From Myroides sp. 1354 (lineage in GTDB: Bacteria; Bacteroidota; Bacteroidia; Flavobacteriales; Flavobacteriaceae): 64,000 bases of DNA. Both the position numbers and the translations under genes were made by a program. The notes beneath the pieces were generated by a model. That model ran no database searches. It was not told the origin of the DNA and saw nothing but the letters and a program-made list of their open reading frames with translations. Shown piece after piece: positions 52,548 through 61,047 of this stretch. Each line of letters begins with the position of its first letter. Position 1 is the first letter of the stretch. The stretch lies in assembly GCF_030324495.1 (NCBI RefSeq), contig NZ_JACAGN010000003.1:186001-250000 (forward strand), given 5' to 3'.

Positions 52548-54593
52548 TTATTTAAAATCTGCATCCGATACTCCTTCGTTAACTTTAATTTCCTTGATTT
52601 TCATTTCGATTTCAATACCGACATTCATCGTTTGAACGAATGGAAATTTAATTCCTTTTACTTCTTTGTAATCTGAATAGTTAACCACTTGTTGCATTTT
52701 TTGCCCCATTTGTTCTACTTCTTGTACCACAGCTACTTTTAATCCTGTTGTTACATCATAATAGCTTGTTGTGTTACCTGCTTTTACACCATACGCATCA
52801 ACACCATTGATTGATTCAATACCTGTTAACACAGCATTTGCATCTGCTTTTAACTCTCCAAAAGGAACAGCTTCAGCTTGAGCCTCTTTTAACTCTTCTC
52901 CTGTGATATCCGTTTTTTGTCCTTGTACAACGGCATACCCCATTTTAGGCGTAATCACTTGTTTTGACATGACTGCTCCCATCATTTTTTGTTCTGATGA
53001 TAAAAAGCCGTCTTTTACTTTATTTACCATTTCCAATTTCATTCCTTGTACTTCAGCTTCACTAGTAATCAACAAGGATTTCACTGCTTTTACTTTTGCA
53101 TCTCCTCCAATCGCTTGAATGTAGTTTGCCAAAACAGTTTGTACAGTTACTCCTGCAGGTACTTCTTTCTTGAATACTGGTTTTTCCACAGGATTTGCCT
53201 CTTTGTCATAGAAGAACATTGGCTTGTTTAATCCTTCTAATCCTGCAACAACATCTGCTCCTTTTCCAACAATTACAATACGCATATTGTCTTTCAAGAA
53301 ATACTTTTGTGCTGCTTTTTGGATATCCGCCGCTGTTACTGCATTGATTCCCTTAATGTAATTTTCGTAAAAATTAGCTGGTAATTTATGTAATTCTTTA
53401 TTTAAGGCATAACGGGCTACAGTTTCTGGTTTTTGAATTTCCATCACAAAGTTTCCAATATACTTCGCTTTTGCCATTTTCAACTCTTCGTCTTTCACTA
53501 GTGTAGTGCGCATCAAGTCGATTTCTTTGATAAATTCAGTTACTGCACTATCCGTTACAACGTTTCGAACCGATGCACTCGCTCTAAATTTACCTGGATA
53601 TTTGCGCGCTGTGCTGATTGAAGAATACGCACCATAGGTCCATCCATGTGCCTCACGTAAATTCAAGAACAAACGTCCTTCACCACCTCCACCTAGGATT
53701 TGATTTGCTAAAATAGCAGCAAAATAATCGGAGTCTGTCATTTTTAATTCTACTTCGCTAATCAATGCAATTTCTGACTGTACTGCATTGGGCATATTAA
53801 CGAAATCAATTTGCGTTTTCGCTACATTTTTATTGGTTGTTGCTTCAGCAAATGTAGTTGCTGATTTTTTCCAATTGTTGAATAACGATTTCACCGCTTT
53901 TTCTGTTTTCTTGTAATCTACGTCCCCAACTACAACTAAATAAGCGTTGTTTGGTGTAAAGTACTTCGCATAATATTCTTGTACATCTGCCAACGTAACA
54001 TTTGAAACAGTAGCTTCGGTTTCAAACTCACCCGCTGCCGTGTTTTTACCGTATAATAAGGCATCTTCTACTCGACTTGCAACTGCAGATACACTTTTTT
54101 CACTTGTTTTTAACGATTCGATGACTTGGGCTTTAGCTTTGTCAAATTCTTCTTGTGTAATTACAGAATTTAATGCTCCATCAGCCAATAAACCTAAAAT
54201 CGTTTCATTGTATTTAGACAATCCACTCGCAAATGCACCACTAGAAGCAAAACGAACATTTGCCCCTAAGAAATCAATTTCATCATTGAATTTCTCTTTG
54301 GACATTTTTTTTGTTTGGTTCCCTAATACTTGAGATAAAATTGAAGTTACCCCTGCCTTATCTCCTTCAGCAACCAACGGATTATCGATGGTTAATGTAT
54401 AAGATACTTGAGGTAATTTATGATTGGGAACAACCAATACTTTTAATCCATTCTTTAATACAAATGAAGTTGGTTGTCCTACGTGAACGGTTGGTACAGG
54501 TCCTGAAACAGGTTGTTTTCTATCTTGTGCATGTAATTGAGCAACTGTTAAAGCCAAAGCTAAACTAGCTGCATATAGGTATACTTTTTTCAT
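52548..54593 (-). CDS. M16-family protein lacking the zinc motif (non-catalytic partner)
   Basis: A 681-residue secreted protein of the insulinase fold with a signal peptide ending QLHAQ. The first M16 domain (about 30-240) has no HxxEH motif: the equivalent place reads SQVLGNQTKKM. The second M16 domain keeps the REAHGWTYGAYSSI stretch with the Arg/Tyr used by catalytic pairs. A further C-terminal domain (about 480-681) is an outer-membrane-lipoprotein-sorting-like fold. It pairs with the active M16 gene just upstream. The ATG at 54614 overlaps the upstream stop as TAATG; the ATG at 54593 gives a shorter signal peptide and is used here. Confidence 0.88.
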   Translation of the reverse strand: MKKVYLYAASLALALTVAQLHAQDRKQPVSGPVPTVHVGQPTSFVLKNGLKVLVVPNHKLPQVSYTLTIDNPLVAEGDKAGVTSILSQVLGNQTKKMSKEKFNDEIDFLGANVRFASSGAFASGLSKYNETILGLLADGALNSVITQEEFDKAKAQVIESLKTSEKSVSAVASRVEDALLYGKNTAAGEFETEATVSNVTLADVQEYYAKYFTPNNAYLVVVGDVDYKKTEKAVKSLFNNWKKSATTFAEATTNKNVAKTQIDFVNMPNAVQSEIALISEVELKMTDSDYFAAILANQILGGGGEGRLFLNLREAHGWTYGAYSSISTARKYPGKFRASASVRNVVTDSAVTEFIKEIDLMRTTLVKDEELKMAKAKYIGNFVMEIQKPETVARYALNKELHKLPANFYENYIKGINAVTAADIQKAAQKYFLKDNMRIVIVGKGADVVAGLEGLNKPMFFYDKEANPVEKPVFKKEVPAGVTVQTVLANYIQAIGGDAKVKAVKSLLITSEAEVQGMKLEMVNKVKDGFLSSEQKMMGAVMSKQVITPKMGYAVVQGQKTDITGEELKEAQAEAVPFGELKADANAVLTGIESINGVDAYGVKAGNTTSYYDVTTGLKVAVVQEVEQMGQKMQQVVNYSDYKEVKGIKFPFVQTMNVGIEIEMKIKEIKVNEGVSDADFK

Positions 54594-54613
54594 TTCTCTC
54601 TTACTGTTTAGCA

Positions 54614-55933
54614 TTAGTTTTTAACGTCTTTCTCTGGAGTATAATCTAAAATCAAACGCTGATTTTTATTCAAATATTTCTTAGCTACCTCGCGGATTTC
54701 CTCACGTGTAATATCTCTGTACATCTCAATATTTGTGTTGATCAGATTTGTGTCTCCATACAACAAACTATAGGTAGCTAAATTATGTGCTAAACCTTCT
54801 AAGTCTGAATTTCCACTCACGTATTCATTTTCCAATACGTTTTGTAATTTTTGGAAATCGCGTTCAGAAATTAATTCCGTCTGTAATTTTTCAATTTCTT
54901 TGTCAATTTCAGTTACTAGGTCTTCTGTTGTATACCCTTGCATTGGTAAACCGTAGATTAAGTAAGCACCATAATCCTCTTGACTCAAGTTAAAAGCTCC
55001 AATTTCTAATGCTTTTTTCTGCTCATCTACAATTTTCTTGTACAATCTAGAGCTCTTTCCATTTGATAAAATAGAAGAAATCATATCCAATACACGGGCT
55101 TCGCGTGTTTTCATTGAAGGTGTACGATACGCTTGAACCAACATCGGAATTTGAACGTTTGGATCTTGGTATTCTGCTCTAATTTCTTTTGTAATTGGAT
55201 CTTCTTGAATAGCTGTACGCGTTACTGCTGTCCCTTTTGCAATTGATCCAAAATACTGTTGAATCCATTTTTTCGCTTGTGCTGTTTCAAAATCACCAGC
55301 AACCACTAATACAGCGTTATTTGGAATGTAAAATTTCTTATTGAACGCTAAGAACTCCTCTAATGTAGCTGCATCTAAATGCTCCATTGATCCAATAGGC
55401 GCCCAACGATACGGGTGTTTCTTGAATAAATTTTCTTTTACTTGAGGCAACAACTGTCCGTACGGTTGATTGTCCATACGCAAGCGCTTTTCTTCTTTTA
55501 CTACCTCATTTTGTGTATCTACACCAATTTGGTTGATAATAGGATGCATTAAACGCTCAGATTCCATCCACAACCCTAATTCTAAGTTATTCGAAGGAAA
55601 CACTTCATAGTAATATGTTCTATCATCTGAAGTATTCGCATTATTTTTTCCCCCATTCGCCGTTACCAACTTGAACCATTCTCCACGTTCAATGTTTTGT
55701 GTTCCTTCAAACAATAAATGTTCAAAGAAATGTGCAAATCCCGTACGATCAGGATTCTCATCCTTTGCTCCTACGTGATACATCACAGAGGTAATAATTA
55801 CAGGCGCTGATTTATCCTGATGTAAAACAACTTTTAGCCCATTGTCCAAGGTGTATTCTTCGAATTCCACTTTTTGAGCTGACGCTGTCATTCCGTAAAA
55901 TAATGCGCCCAAAATCAAGAGTGATCTTTTCAT
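54614..55933 (-). CDS. M16-family zinc metallopeptidase (catalytic partner)
   Basis: A 439-residue secreted peptidase with signal peptide ending TASAQ. The inverted zinc motif HFFEH (68-72) with the downstream Glu (NEVVKEEKR) is complete. Together with the following gene it forms the two-subunit arrangement known for processing-peptidase-like M16B enzymes: one subunit with zinc, one with the Arg/Tyr pair. Stop and next start overlap or nearly so, so equal amounts are likely. Substrate unknown. Confidence 0.93.
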   Translation of the reverse strand: MKRSLLILGALFYGMTASAQKVEFEEYTLDNGLKVVLHQDKSAPVIITSVMYHVGAKDENPDRTGFAHFFEHLLFEGTQNIERGEWFKLVTANGGKNNANTSDDRTYYYEVFPSNNLELGLWMESERLMHPIINQIGVDTQNEVVKEEKRLRMDNQPYGQLLPQVKENLFKKHPYRWAPIGSMEHLDAATLEEFLAFNKKFYIPNNAVLVVAGDFETAQAKKWIQQYFGSIAKGTAVTRTAIQEDPITKEIRAEYQDPNVQIPMLVQAYRTPSMKTREARVLDMISSILSNGKSSRLYKKIVDEQKKALEIGAFNLSQEDYGAYLIYGLPMQGYTTEDLVTEIDKEIEKLQTELISERDFQKLQNVLENEYVSGNSDLEGLAHNLATYSLLYGDTNLINTNIEMYRDITREEIREVAKKYLNKNQRLILDYTPEKDVKN

Positions 55934-56210
55934 TTTGTAGTTTTTGAATTTAGTTTATAGTATAATAAGACGCTTATTTTTCAAAATGTTACAGGGGAGT
56001 TAAGAGTAAAAACAAAATTTAACATTTTATTTAGTAAGATTCCTGCGTTGTAAAGCTGTGAAGCTGGTTGTTTGGGGTTTTGTTTTTTCGTTTTTTGCAC
56101 AATTTTCGATGAAGAAAGAAAAGGACTTCCTTCAAAAAAGGAAAACGTTACTCCTTTTACGAACTTATAACTTACGAATCAAAACATTACAAAACAAATA
56201 ATCAAAAAGA
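55934..56210. other. Intergenic stretch between divergent M16 operon and rplU
   Basis: About 280 bases without a convincing ORF or RNA structure by eye. A T/G-rich part (56060-56105) and an A-rich part follow. No TAnnTTTG box for the M16 genes was found on the minus strand. Confidence 0.6.
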
Positions 56211-56241
56211 TTTGACCAATTAAAAAAGATTTGTAAATTTG
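56211..56241 (+). promoter_or_regulatory. rplU-rpmA promoter
   Basis: TTTG (56211-56214), a 19-base spacer and TAAATTTG (56234-56241) match the Bacteroidota consensus exactly. The rplU ATG is 33 bases downstream. Confidence 0.8.
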
Positions 56242-56273
56242 CACACTTAAATAAACCTTAATAATTTATTGTT

Positions 56274-56636
56274 ATGTACGCAATCGTAGAGATAGCTGGG
56301 CAACAATTCAAAGTTAGCAAAGACCTTAAAGTTTATGTTCACCGTTTGGCAACAGAAGAAGGAGCGACTATCACTTTTGATAAAGTTCTTTTAGTTGATG
56401 ACAACAATAACATTACTGTAGGCGCCCCAGTTATAGAAGGTGCTTCTGTAGAAGCTAAAGTTTTACAACACCTTAAAGGTGACAAAGTAATCGTTTTCAA
56501 AAAGAAAAGAAGAAAAGGTTACAAAAAGAAAAACGGTCACAGACAAGCTTTGACTCAAATCGTAATTGAAGGAATCAACTTCGGTGGAGCAAAGAAAAAA
56601 GCGACTAAAAAAGAAACAGCTGAAGCAGCTGAGTAA
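56274..56636 (+). CDS. rplU: Ribosomal protein bL21
   Basis: Large-subunit protein bL21. Residues 1-103 are the standard protein (MYAIVEIAGQQFKV, VFKKKRRKGYKKKNGHRQ), followed by a short tail GGAKKKATKKETAEAAE that is common in Bacteroidota. It is 24 bp before rpmA, the usual pair. Confidence 0.98.
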   Translation: MYAIVEIAGQQFKVSKDLKVYVHRLATEEGATITFDKVLLVDDNNNITVGAPVIEGASVEAKVLQHLKGDKVIVFKKKRRKGYKKKNGHRQALTQIVIEGINFGGAKKKATKKETAEAAE

Positions 56637-56660
56637 TTAACAATTTAAAATTATAACGTC

Positions 56661-56921
56661 ATGGCTCACAAAAAAGGTGTCGGAAGTTCAAAGAACGGTA
56701 GAGAATCAGAATCGAAACGCTTAGGTGTTAAGATTTACGGTGGTCAAGCAGCTATCGCTGGAAACATCCTTGTAAGACAAAGAGGTTCTAAGCATAATCC
56801 TGGTGAAAACGTTTATATGGGAAAAGACCATACTTTACATGCTAAAGTTGACGGTGTTGTTAAATTCCAAAAGAAAAAAGACAACAAGTCTTACGTTTCA
56901 ATCCTTCCATTCGAAGCTTAA
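56661..56921 (+). CDS. rpmA: Ribosomal protein bL27
   Basis: bL27, whose N-terminus reaches the peptidyl transferase centre. The 86-residue protein starts [16 protein letters not shown] and has the [15 protein letters not shown] and [12 protein letters not shown] motifs. There is no N-terminal pre-sequence of the kind cut in Firmicutes. It ends the rplU-rpmA operon just before a strong hairpin. Confidence 0.98.
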   Translation: MAHKKGVGSSKNGRESESKRLGVKIYGGQAAIAGNILVRQRGSKHNPGENVYMGKDHTLHAKVDGVVKFQKKKDNKSYVSILPFEA

Positions 56922-56962
56922 GAATCTATCTATCTGTGTGAACAGATAAAAGGTTAAAAAAT

Positions 56963-57002
56963 AAAAAAAGGTATTGTGAAATTTCACAATACCTTTTTTT
57001 TT
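56963..57002. terminator. rplU-rpmA terminator
   Basis: A perfect palindrome AGGTATTGTGAAA / TTTCACAATACCT flanked by A- and T-runs. It directly borders the first 57-bp repeat unit. Confidence 0.93.
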
Positions 57003-57334
57003 GGATGTGATTTTTCCATGTTCTGGGCAAATTGCCATTTGCCCCTACCGGATTCCTTTGGATGTGATTTTTCCATGTACAGGGCAAATTCCCATTTGCC
57101 CCTACCGGATTCCTTTGGATGTGATTTTTCCATGTACAGGGCAAATTCCCATTTGCCCCTACGGGATTCATTGGGGTGTGATTTTTCCGTGTTCAGGCAA
57201 ATTGCCATTTGCCCCTACGGGATTTCTTTTGGTTGTGATTTCTCGATATATAGGGCAAATTGCCATTTGCCCCTACGGGATTCCTTTGGATGTGATTTCT
57301 CGATATATAGGGCAAATTGCCATTTGCCCCTACT
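57003..57334. repeat. Six-copy 57-bp tandem repeat with a hairpin in each unit
   Basis: Units start at 57003, 57060, 57117, 57174, 57231 and 57288, each exactly 57 bp apart. Each holds a core of the form GGGCAAATTGCCATTTGCCC (arms GGGCAAAT / ATTTGCCC, loop TGCC or TCCC) then CTAC. Variable positions cluster in the GGATGTGATTTTTCC half. The period is a multiple of three, so most frames stay open and give false ORFs on both strands. A single core copy lies at 38923-38945. The unit is a repetitive intergenic palindrome family; it has no spacers and is not CRISPR. Confidence 0.95.
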
Positions 57335-57392
57335 CCTTTCCTCTTTCTTCTCTCCAATAAATTATTCTTATTTAGAAAAAATAAAAATAATA

Positions 57393-57423
57393 TTGCACAT
57401 CTCATTTTTGTTATTTATTTTTG
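57393..57423 (+). promoter_or_regulatory. Promoter of the lipoprotein gene at 57464
   Basis: TTG (57393-57395), 20-base spacer, TATTTTTG (57416-57423), 41 bases before the ATG. It starts ~60 bp after the repeat array. Confidence 0.7.
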
Positions 57424-57463
57424 GTCTAAATTAAATTATAACTAAAAACATAATAATCTACAC

Positions 57464-58786
57464 ATGATGAAAGTAACTAAACTCTTATCTGCTTTAGCAA
57501 TATTTGCGTTAATTTCAGTTGGTACTACTAGTTGTTCTAGTGATGATAACGTAATTAGACCAGAGAACCCAGACGAAAATGGACAAATAGAAGTAGGTTC
57601 TGAACTTCATTTTGAAGGTGCTTACGCTTACGCACATGCTGGAAATCCAATTCCATTTGATTTTAAAAAGAAATCGATTTCAATGCAGATGTCATTAATG
57701 GCAGGAAGCGGACAAGAAGATGACCTATACAACATCATCAAAATCTACAAAAACACAGATGGTGTATTGAAAGTAGTTTCTAAACACCAAACAGCTAGCG
57801 AATACAAAGCTTTTTTCTTGCGTAACATCAAAGAAGGGGAATCATTAGATATTAACATTGATTATTCATTCTCATCTGAAATTGAAGCAATTAAAGCGGT
57901 TTATCCAGCTGGTGGAAATTCTACACCAGACCACGCAAACAACAAATTCAGCTGGTTAAAATTGACTAAAATGAACGGCGAGAAAATTAACCTTCCAGTA
58001 CAAGGAAAATACGTTTTCTCACGATCAGGACATACTTATTTCTATACTTTCTCAAATGAAACAGTGAATTTCAATGGTTCCTATGACATGAAAGTATTGA
58101 AACACAATACCAATACAAACAAAATCTTATTAGAAGGTAAAGGAGAAAAAGCAGGATCTTACTTTGTAGCACAGTTGAAAAACATCACGGCTAATACAGT
58201 AGATGTTGCTCGTTTAACTTTCGGTGAGGCCGATGCAAAAACAAAAGCAGAAGCAGAATTTGCTTCAGCAAATGAAGTAGAAGCAAGTTTCAGTACTTAT
58301 AAAAAAGAAGATGACGAAAATCCTGTATTTGAAGGATTAAACGGTACTTATGTAACTGAAACAATCGGAGGAAACTTGGGATATTACCAATTTGTAATGA
58401 ATGGAAACAATGATGCATTCCTATTAATGGGAGATTTTTCAGGAGCTGGTAATTTTACTGAAGGTGCTAAATTAGAATTAAAAAAGGTGTTTGATGATCA
58501 AGCAAAAGGGCAAATCATCTTTGAAATTACAAACTCTGATGGATACTATTCAGGAAGAACAGGTCAATTCTTAACGTTATATGTAAGAGATTACGCTGAT
58601 GGAACAAAAGCTACATTTGCTATTGCTACAAAAGGAGGAGTTTCTTCTATTTCTTCAACTAAAGGGGACGTTATTGGAAAAACTTTAGAAGAGGCAAAAG
58701 CAATTGCTGCTCCAGATGCAATGAAAATTTGGAATGGAGGAATGATGGATTACGCACATGTTTGGATGAGTACAACAAAAAAATAA
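57464..58786 (+). CDS. Unrecognised surface or periplasmic lipoprotein
   Basis: A 440-residue lipoprotein that I do not recognise. Lipobox ends GTTSC (Cys24), followed by SSDDN and an Asp/Glu-rich linker, which in Bacteroidota can act as a surface export signal. The body has mixed alpha/beta character with no Cys and no known motif; the end reads GGMMDYAHVWMSTTKK. Start is one of two adjacent ATG codons (57464 or 57467). It stands alone between its own promoter and terminator, directly after the repeat array. Confidence 0.8.
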   Translation: MMKVTKLLSALAIFALISVGTTSCSSDDNVIRPENPDENGQIEVGSELHFEGAYAYAHAGNPIPFDFKKKSISMQMSLMAGSGQEDDLYNIIKIYKNTDGVLKVVSKHQTASEYKAFFLRNIKEGESLDINIDYSFSSEIEAIKAVYPAGGNSTPDHANNKFSWLKLTKMNGEKINLPVQGKYVFSRSGHTYFYTFSNETVNFNGSYDMKVLKHNTNTNKILLEGKGEKAGSYFVAQLKNITANTVDVARLTFGEADAKTKAEAEFASANEVEASFSTYKKEDDENPVFEGLNGTYVTETIGGNLGYYQFVMNGNNDAFLLMGDFSGAGNFTEGAKLELKKVFDDQAKGQIIFEITNSDGYYSGRTGQFLTLYVRDYADGTKATFAIATKGGVSSISSTKGDVIGKTLEEAKAIAAPDAMKIWNGGMMDYAHVWMSTTKK

Positions 58787-58813
58787 TCGCATTTCCATAT
58801 TTGTTTAAATAAT

Positions 58814-58854
58814 GAAAAAAGGCTTTTGAAATTAATTTCAAAAGCCTTTTTTTT
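58814..58854. terminator. Bidirectional terminator between lipoprotein gene and dgt
   Basis: A 14-base perfect stem AGGCTTTTGAAATT / AATTTCAAAAGCCT with no loop bases other than the turn, A- and T-runs at the ends. Confidence 0.92.
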
Positions 58855-60196
58855 ATTTCGTAACCTTAATTGTATGGTATAATGCTAATGCTTTTCCATC
58901 CGTTAACATGGACACAAAATGACAAATACTCATCAAGCGTTCATATAAACTATCGCTTTCTACAATATAACGCTCTGGCAATAATTTGAGAATCAACCCA
59001 TCATAGTGATTATCTTCCCCATAATAACGATTATTCGTAGCCGTAATAAAGCGTTCTAACAGCGTTTCAATTACTTGATACCCGATGATCTCCTTTTCAA
59101 TTACTTCTTTGCTCTGATAGACGTTATTGATGCTTACCGCCAAAATATCTTTCATCTGCGCAATATAAGAACACTTCTCTGTCAAGGCAAACGGATAATC
59201 TCCTGCTAGAATCTTTTCTTCATTCTCAATAAACAAACGCGTTACATCATCAATTAAACTTCCTATCGCCAACGCGCGCAAATAACTCACGCGGTCTTCT
59301 TTAGAATTTAGTTGAGAATACTTTTGTGTATTGATGCTATTTTGTACAATCATGATAAGGAATTCCAAGGCGTGTTCTTCTGGAATCCAGCCTAAATTAA
59401 TTCCGTCTTCAAAATCGGTAATCGTATAACAAATATCATCCGCTGCTTCAACTAGATAAGCCAATGGATGGCGGTGAAATGCCGTTTCCACTCGATCATC
59501 TTTCATAATCATCCCCAATTCTGAAGCTACATCGATAAAAGCTTCTTTATCCCCTTGAAAGAATCCATACTTCTTATCTGAAATATCGCGGGTTGGTTTT
59601 TTAGGTAAACTTTCTTTTGGATATTTCATAAACGCACCTAAGGTTGCATAGGAAATACGCAATCCTCCTTCAATCCCTGGACGCGATTTAGTCAAAATTG
59701 AAAAACCATTGGCATTCCCCTCGAAATCAATCAAGTCTTGCCATTCTTTTTCCGTCATTTTCTCTTTGAATGCCAAGCCTTTTCCTCGGCTAAAAAAATC
59801 GCCAATCGCCTTTTCTCCTGAATGTCCAAAAGGGGGATTTCCGATGTCATGTGCCAAAGATGCAGCTGCGACAATAGCACCAAAGTCATTGACTGTATAG
59901 CCATATTCTTCAGCCAAGTAAGTATACTTTTGTAAAAGCTTCGCCCCTACATTGCGCCCTAAGGAACGACCTACCACAGAAACTTCTAAACTATGCGTCA
60001 ACCTGGTGTGAACAAAGTCTGTTTTTGATAAAGGGATTACTTGTGTTTTATCTTGTAAACTGCGAAAAGGTGAAGAGAAGATAATGCGATCATAATCTAC
60101 TTCAAAACCGATTCTCGTTTGACTTTCATCTAAGCGATTTCGTACAAAGGTGTCGCCGTGTTTTTTTAAAGACAGCAACTTTTCCCATTTCATCAT
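58853..60196 (-). CDS. dgt: dGTP triphosphohydrolase
   Basis: HD-domain dNTPase that cuts dGTP to deoxyguanosine and triphosphate; in some bacteria such enzymes starve phages of nucleotides. The 447-residue protein has the N-terminal FSSPFRSLQDKTQV (29-43), HTRLTHSLEVS (about 63) and the HD pair in LAHDIGNPPFGHSGE (about 112-126), then DDICYTITDFEDG. The family is normal in size. Start is one of two adjacent ATGs (60196 or 60193). It follows the AAA gene after 23 bp. Confidence 0.94.
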   Translation of the reverse strand: MMKWEKLLSLKKHGDTFVRNRLDESQTRIGFEVDYDRIIFSSPFRSLQDKTQVIPLSKTDFVHTRLTHSLEVSVVGRSLGRNVGAKLLQKYTYLAEEYGYTVNDFGAIVAAASLAHDIGNPPFGHSGEKAIGDFFSRGKGLAFKEKMTEKEWQDLIDFEGNANGFSILTKSRPGIEGGLRISYATLGAFMKYPKESLPKKPTRDISDKKYGFFQGDKEAFIDVASELGMIMKDDRVETAFHRHPLAYLVEAADDICYTITDFEDGINLGWIPEEHALEFLIMIVQNSINTQKYSQLNSKEDRVSYLRALAIGSLIDDVTRLFIENEEKILAGDYPFALTEKCSYIAQMKDILAVSINNVYQSKEVIEKEIIGYQVIETLLERFITATNNRYYGEDNHYDGLILKLLPERYIVESDSLYERLMSICHFVSMLTDGKALALYHTIKVTK

Positions 60197-60219
60197 ATAT
60201 ACTATTCTTTTATTCTTTA

Positions 60220-60924
60220 CTAATTTTCTAATGCCAGTTGGCTTGTAATAATGTTGTTTTTCACCGTGCGATAAATATGCGTCTTCGCCTCTGCATAAGA
60301 AATATCATATAAACGCTCCACAGTAGCATACTCCGCTGGATAAACGGCTAACATTTTATCGTAATATTGATCCAAAGCTTCCTTTTCTGGAGCTGTATAT
60401 TCCAATTTCAATTCAAAACGACGCACCAGTGCCTCATCAATCATCTGAATTTGATTGGTCGCTGCGATTAAAATAGACTTTTGTGGAAAATTGTCAATGA
60501 GTTGTAAAATAGCATTGACTACGCGCTTCATCTCACTATTGTCTTTGTTGTCGTAATCGCGAATTTGCCCTAAAGAGTCAAACTCATCAAAAAACAAAAC
60601 AGCACTCTCATATTGAATTTCTTTAAATAGACTTTCGATATTCTTTGCTGTTTCACCGAGTTTAGACGAGACAATAGTCGCCAAGTTTACAATGATTAGT
60701 TTTTTATCTAACTGTTTTGCAATGGCTTTTGCCGTCATGGTTTTACCACAACCTGTTTTTCCGTATAATAAAATTTTATTACTTACAGGTAGGTTGTACT
60801 TCGTCAAGATTTCACGATACTTATATTCTTTTAAGAACGCTTCGATTTCTCTTGCTACTCCTTCAGTAAACATGACGTCTTCTAAACGAGTATCCGTTCG
60901 ATCGATATAATACAAAGAACTCAT
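60220..60924 (-). CDS. Small AAA ATPase
   Basis: A 234-residue protein that is nearly only an AAA module: Walker A GKTGCGKT (55-62), Walker B VLFFDE (109-114), sensor 1 in AATNQ (155-159) and arginine fingers RR (168-169). The short N-terminal stretch has no recognised domain and the C-terminal lid ends ITSQLALEN. The motif order fits the SpoVK/classical AAA clade. It is in operon with dgt (23 bp) and has a good promoter. A helper role for dGTPase is a guess. Confidence 0.88.
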   Translation of the reverse strand: MSSLYYIDRTDTRLEDVMFTEGVAREIEAFLKEYKYREILTKYNLPVSNKILLYGKTGCGKTMTAKAIAKQLDKKLIIVNLATIVSSKLGETAKNIESLFKEIQYESAVLFFDEFDSLGQIRDYDNKDNSEMKRVVNAILQLIDNFPQKSILIAATNQIQMIDEALVRRFELKLEYTAPEKEALDQYYDKMLAVYPAEYATVERLYDISYAEAKTHIYRTVKNNIITSQLALEN

Positions 60925-60956
60925 CTCAAAAAATAGGATTTGAACATTATTAACTA

Positions 60957-60989
60957 CAAATATAAGCTAAAAAAAACGTTAGACTCCAA
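60957..60989 (-). promoter_or_regulatory. AAA-dgt promoter
   Basis: Minus strand TTG (60989-60987), 22-base spacer, TATATTTG (60964-60957), 33 bases before the AAA gene ATG. Confidence 0.55.
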
Positions 60990-61047
60990 CGAGTTTCCTT
61001 AAAAAAGCAAAGCATAAACAATCCCTATTTAGACCCAATTGACACAA

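Noticed and set aside
57003..57334. Possible CRISPR array
   Set aside because: Units are continuous tandem copies with no unique spacers, and no cas gene is present.
56926..57434. Several ORFs on both strands over the repeat array (74-152 residues), apparently repeat proteins
   Set aside because: They arise because the 57-bp unit is a multiple of three and free of stops; the same DNA is open in many frames, has no fitting promoter or start, and the peptide is simply the translated hairpin repeat.
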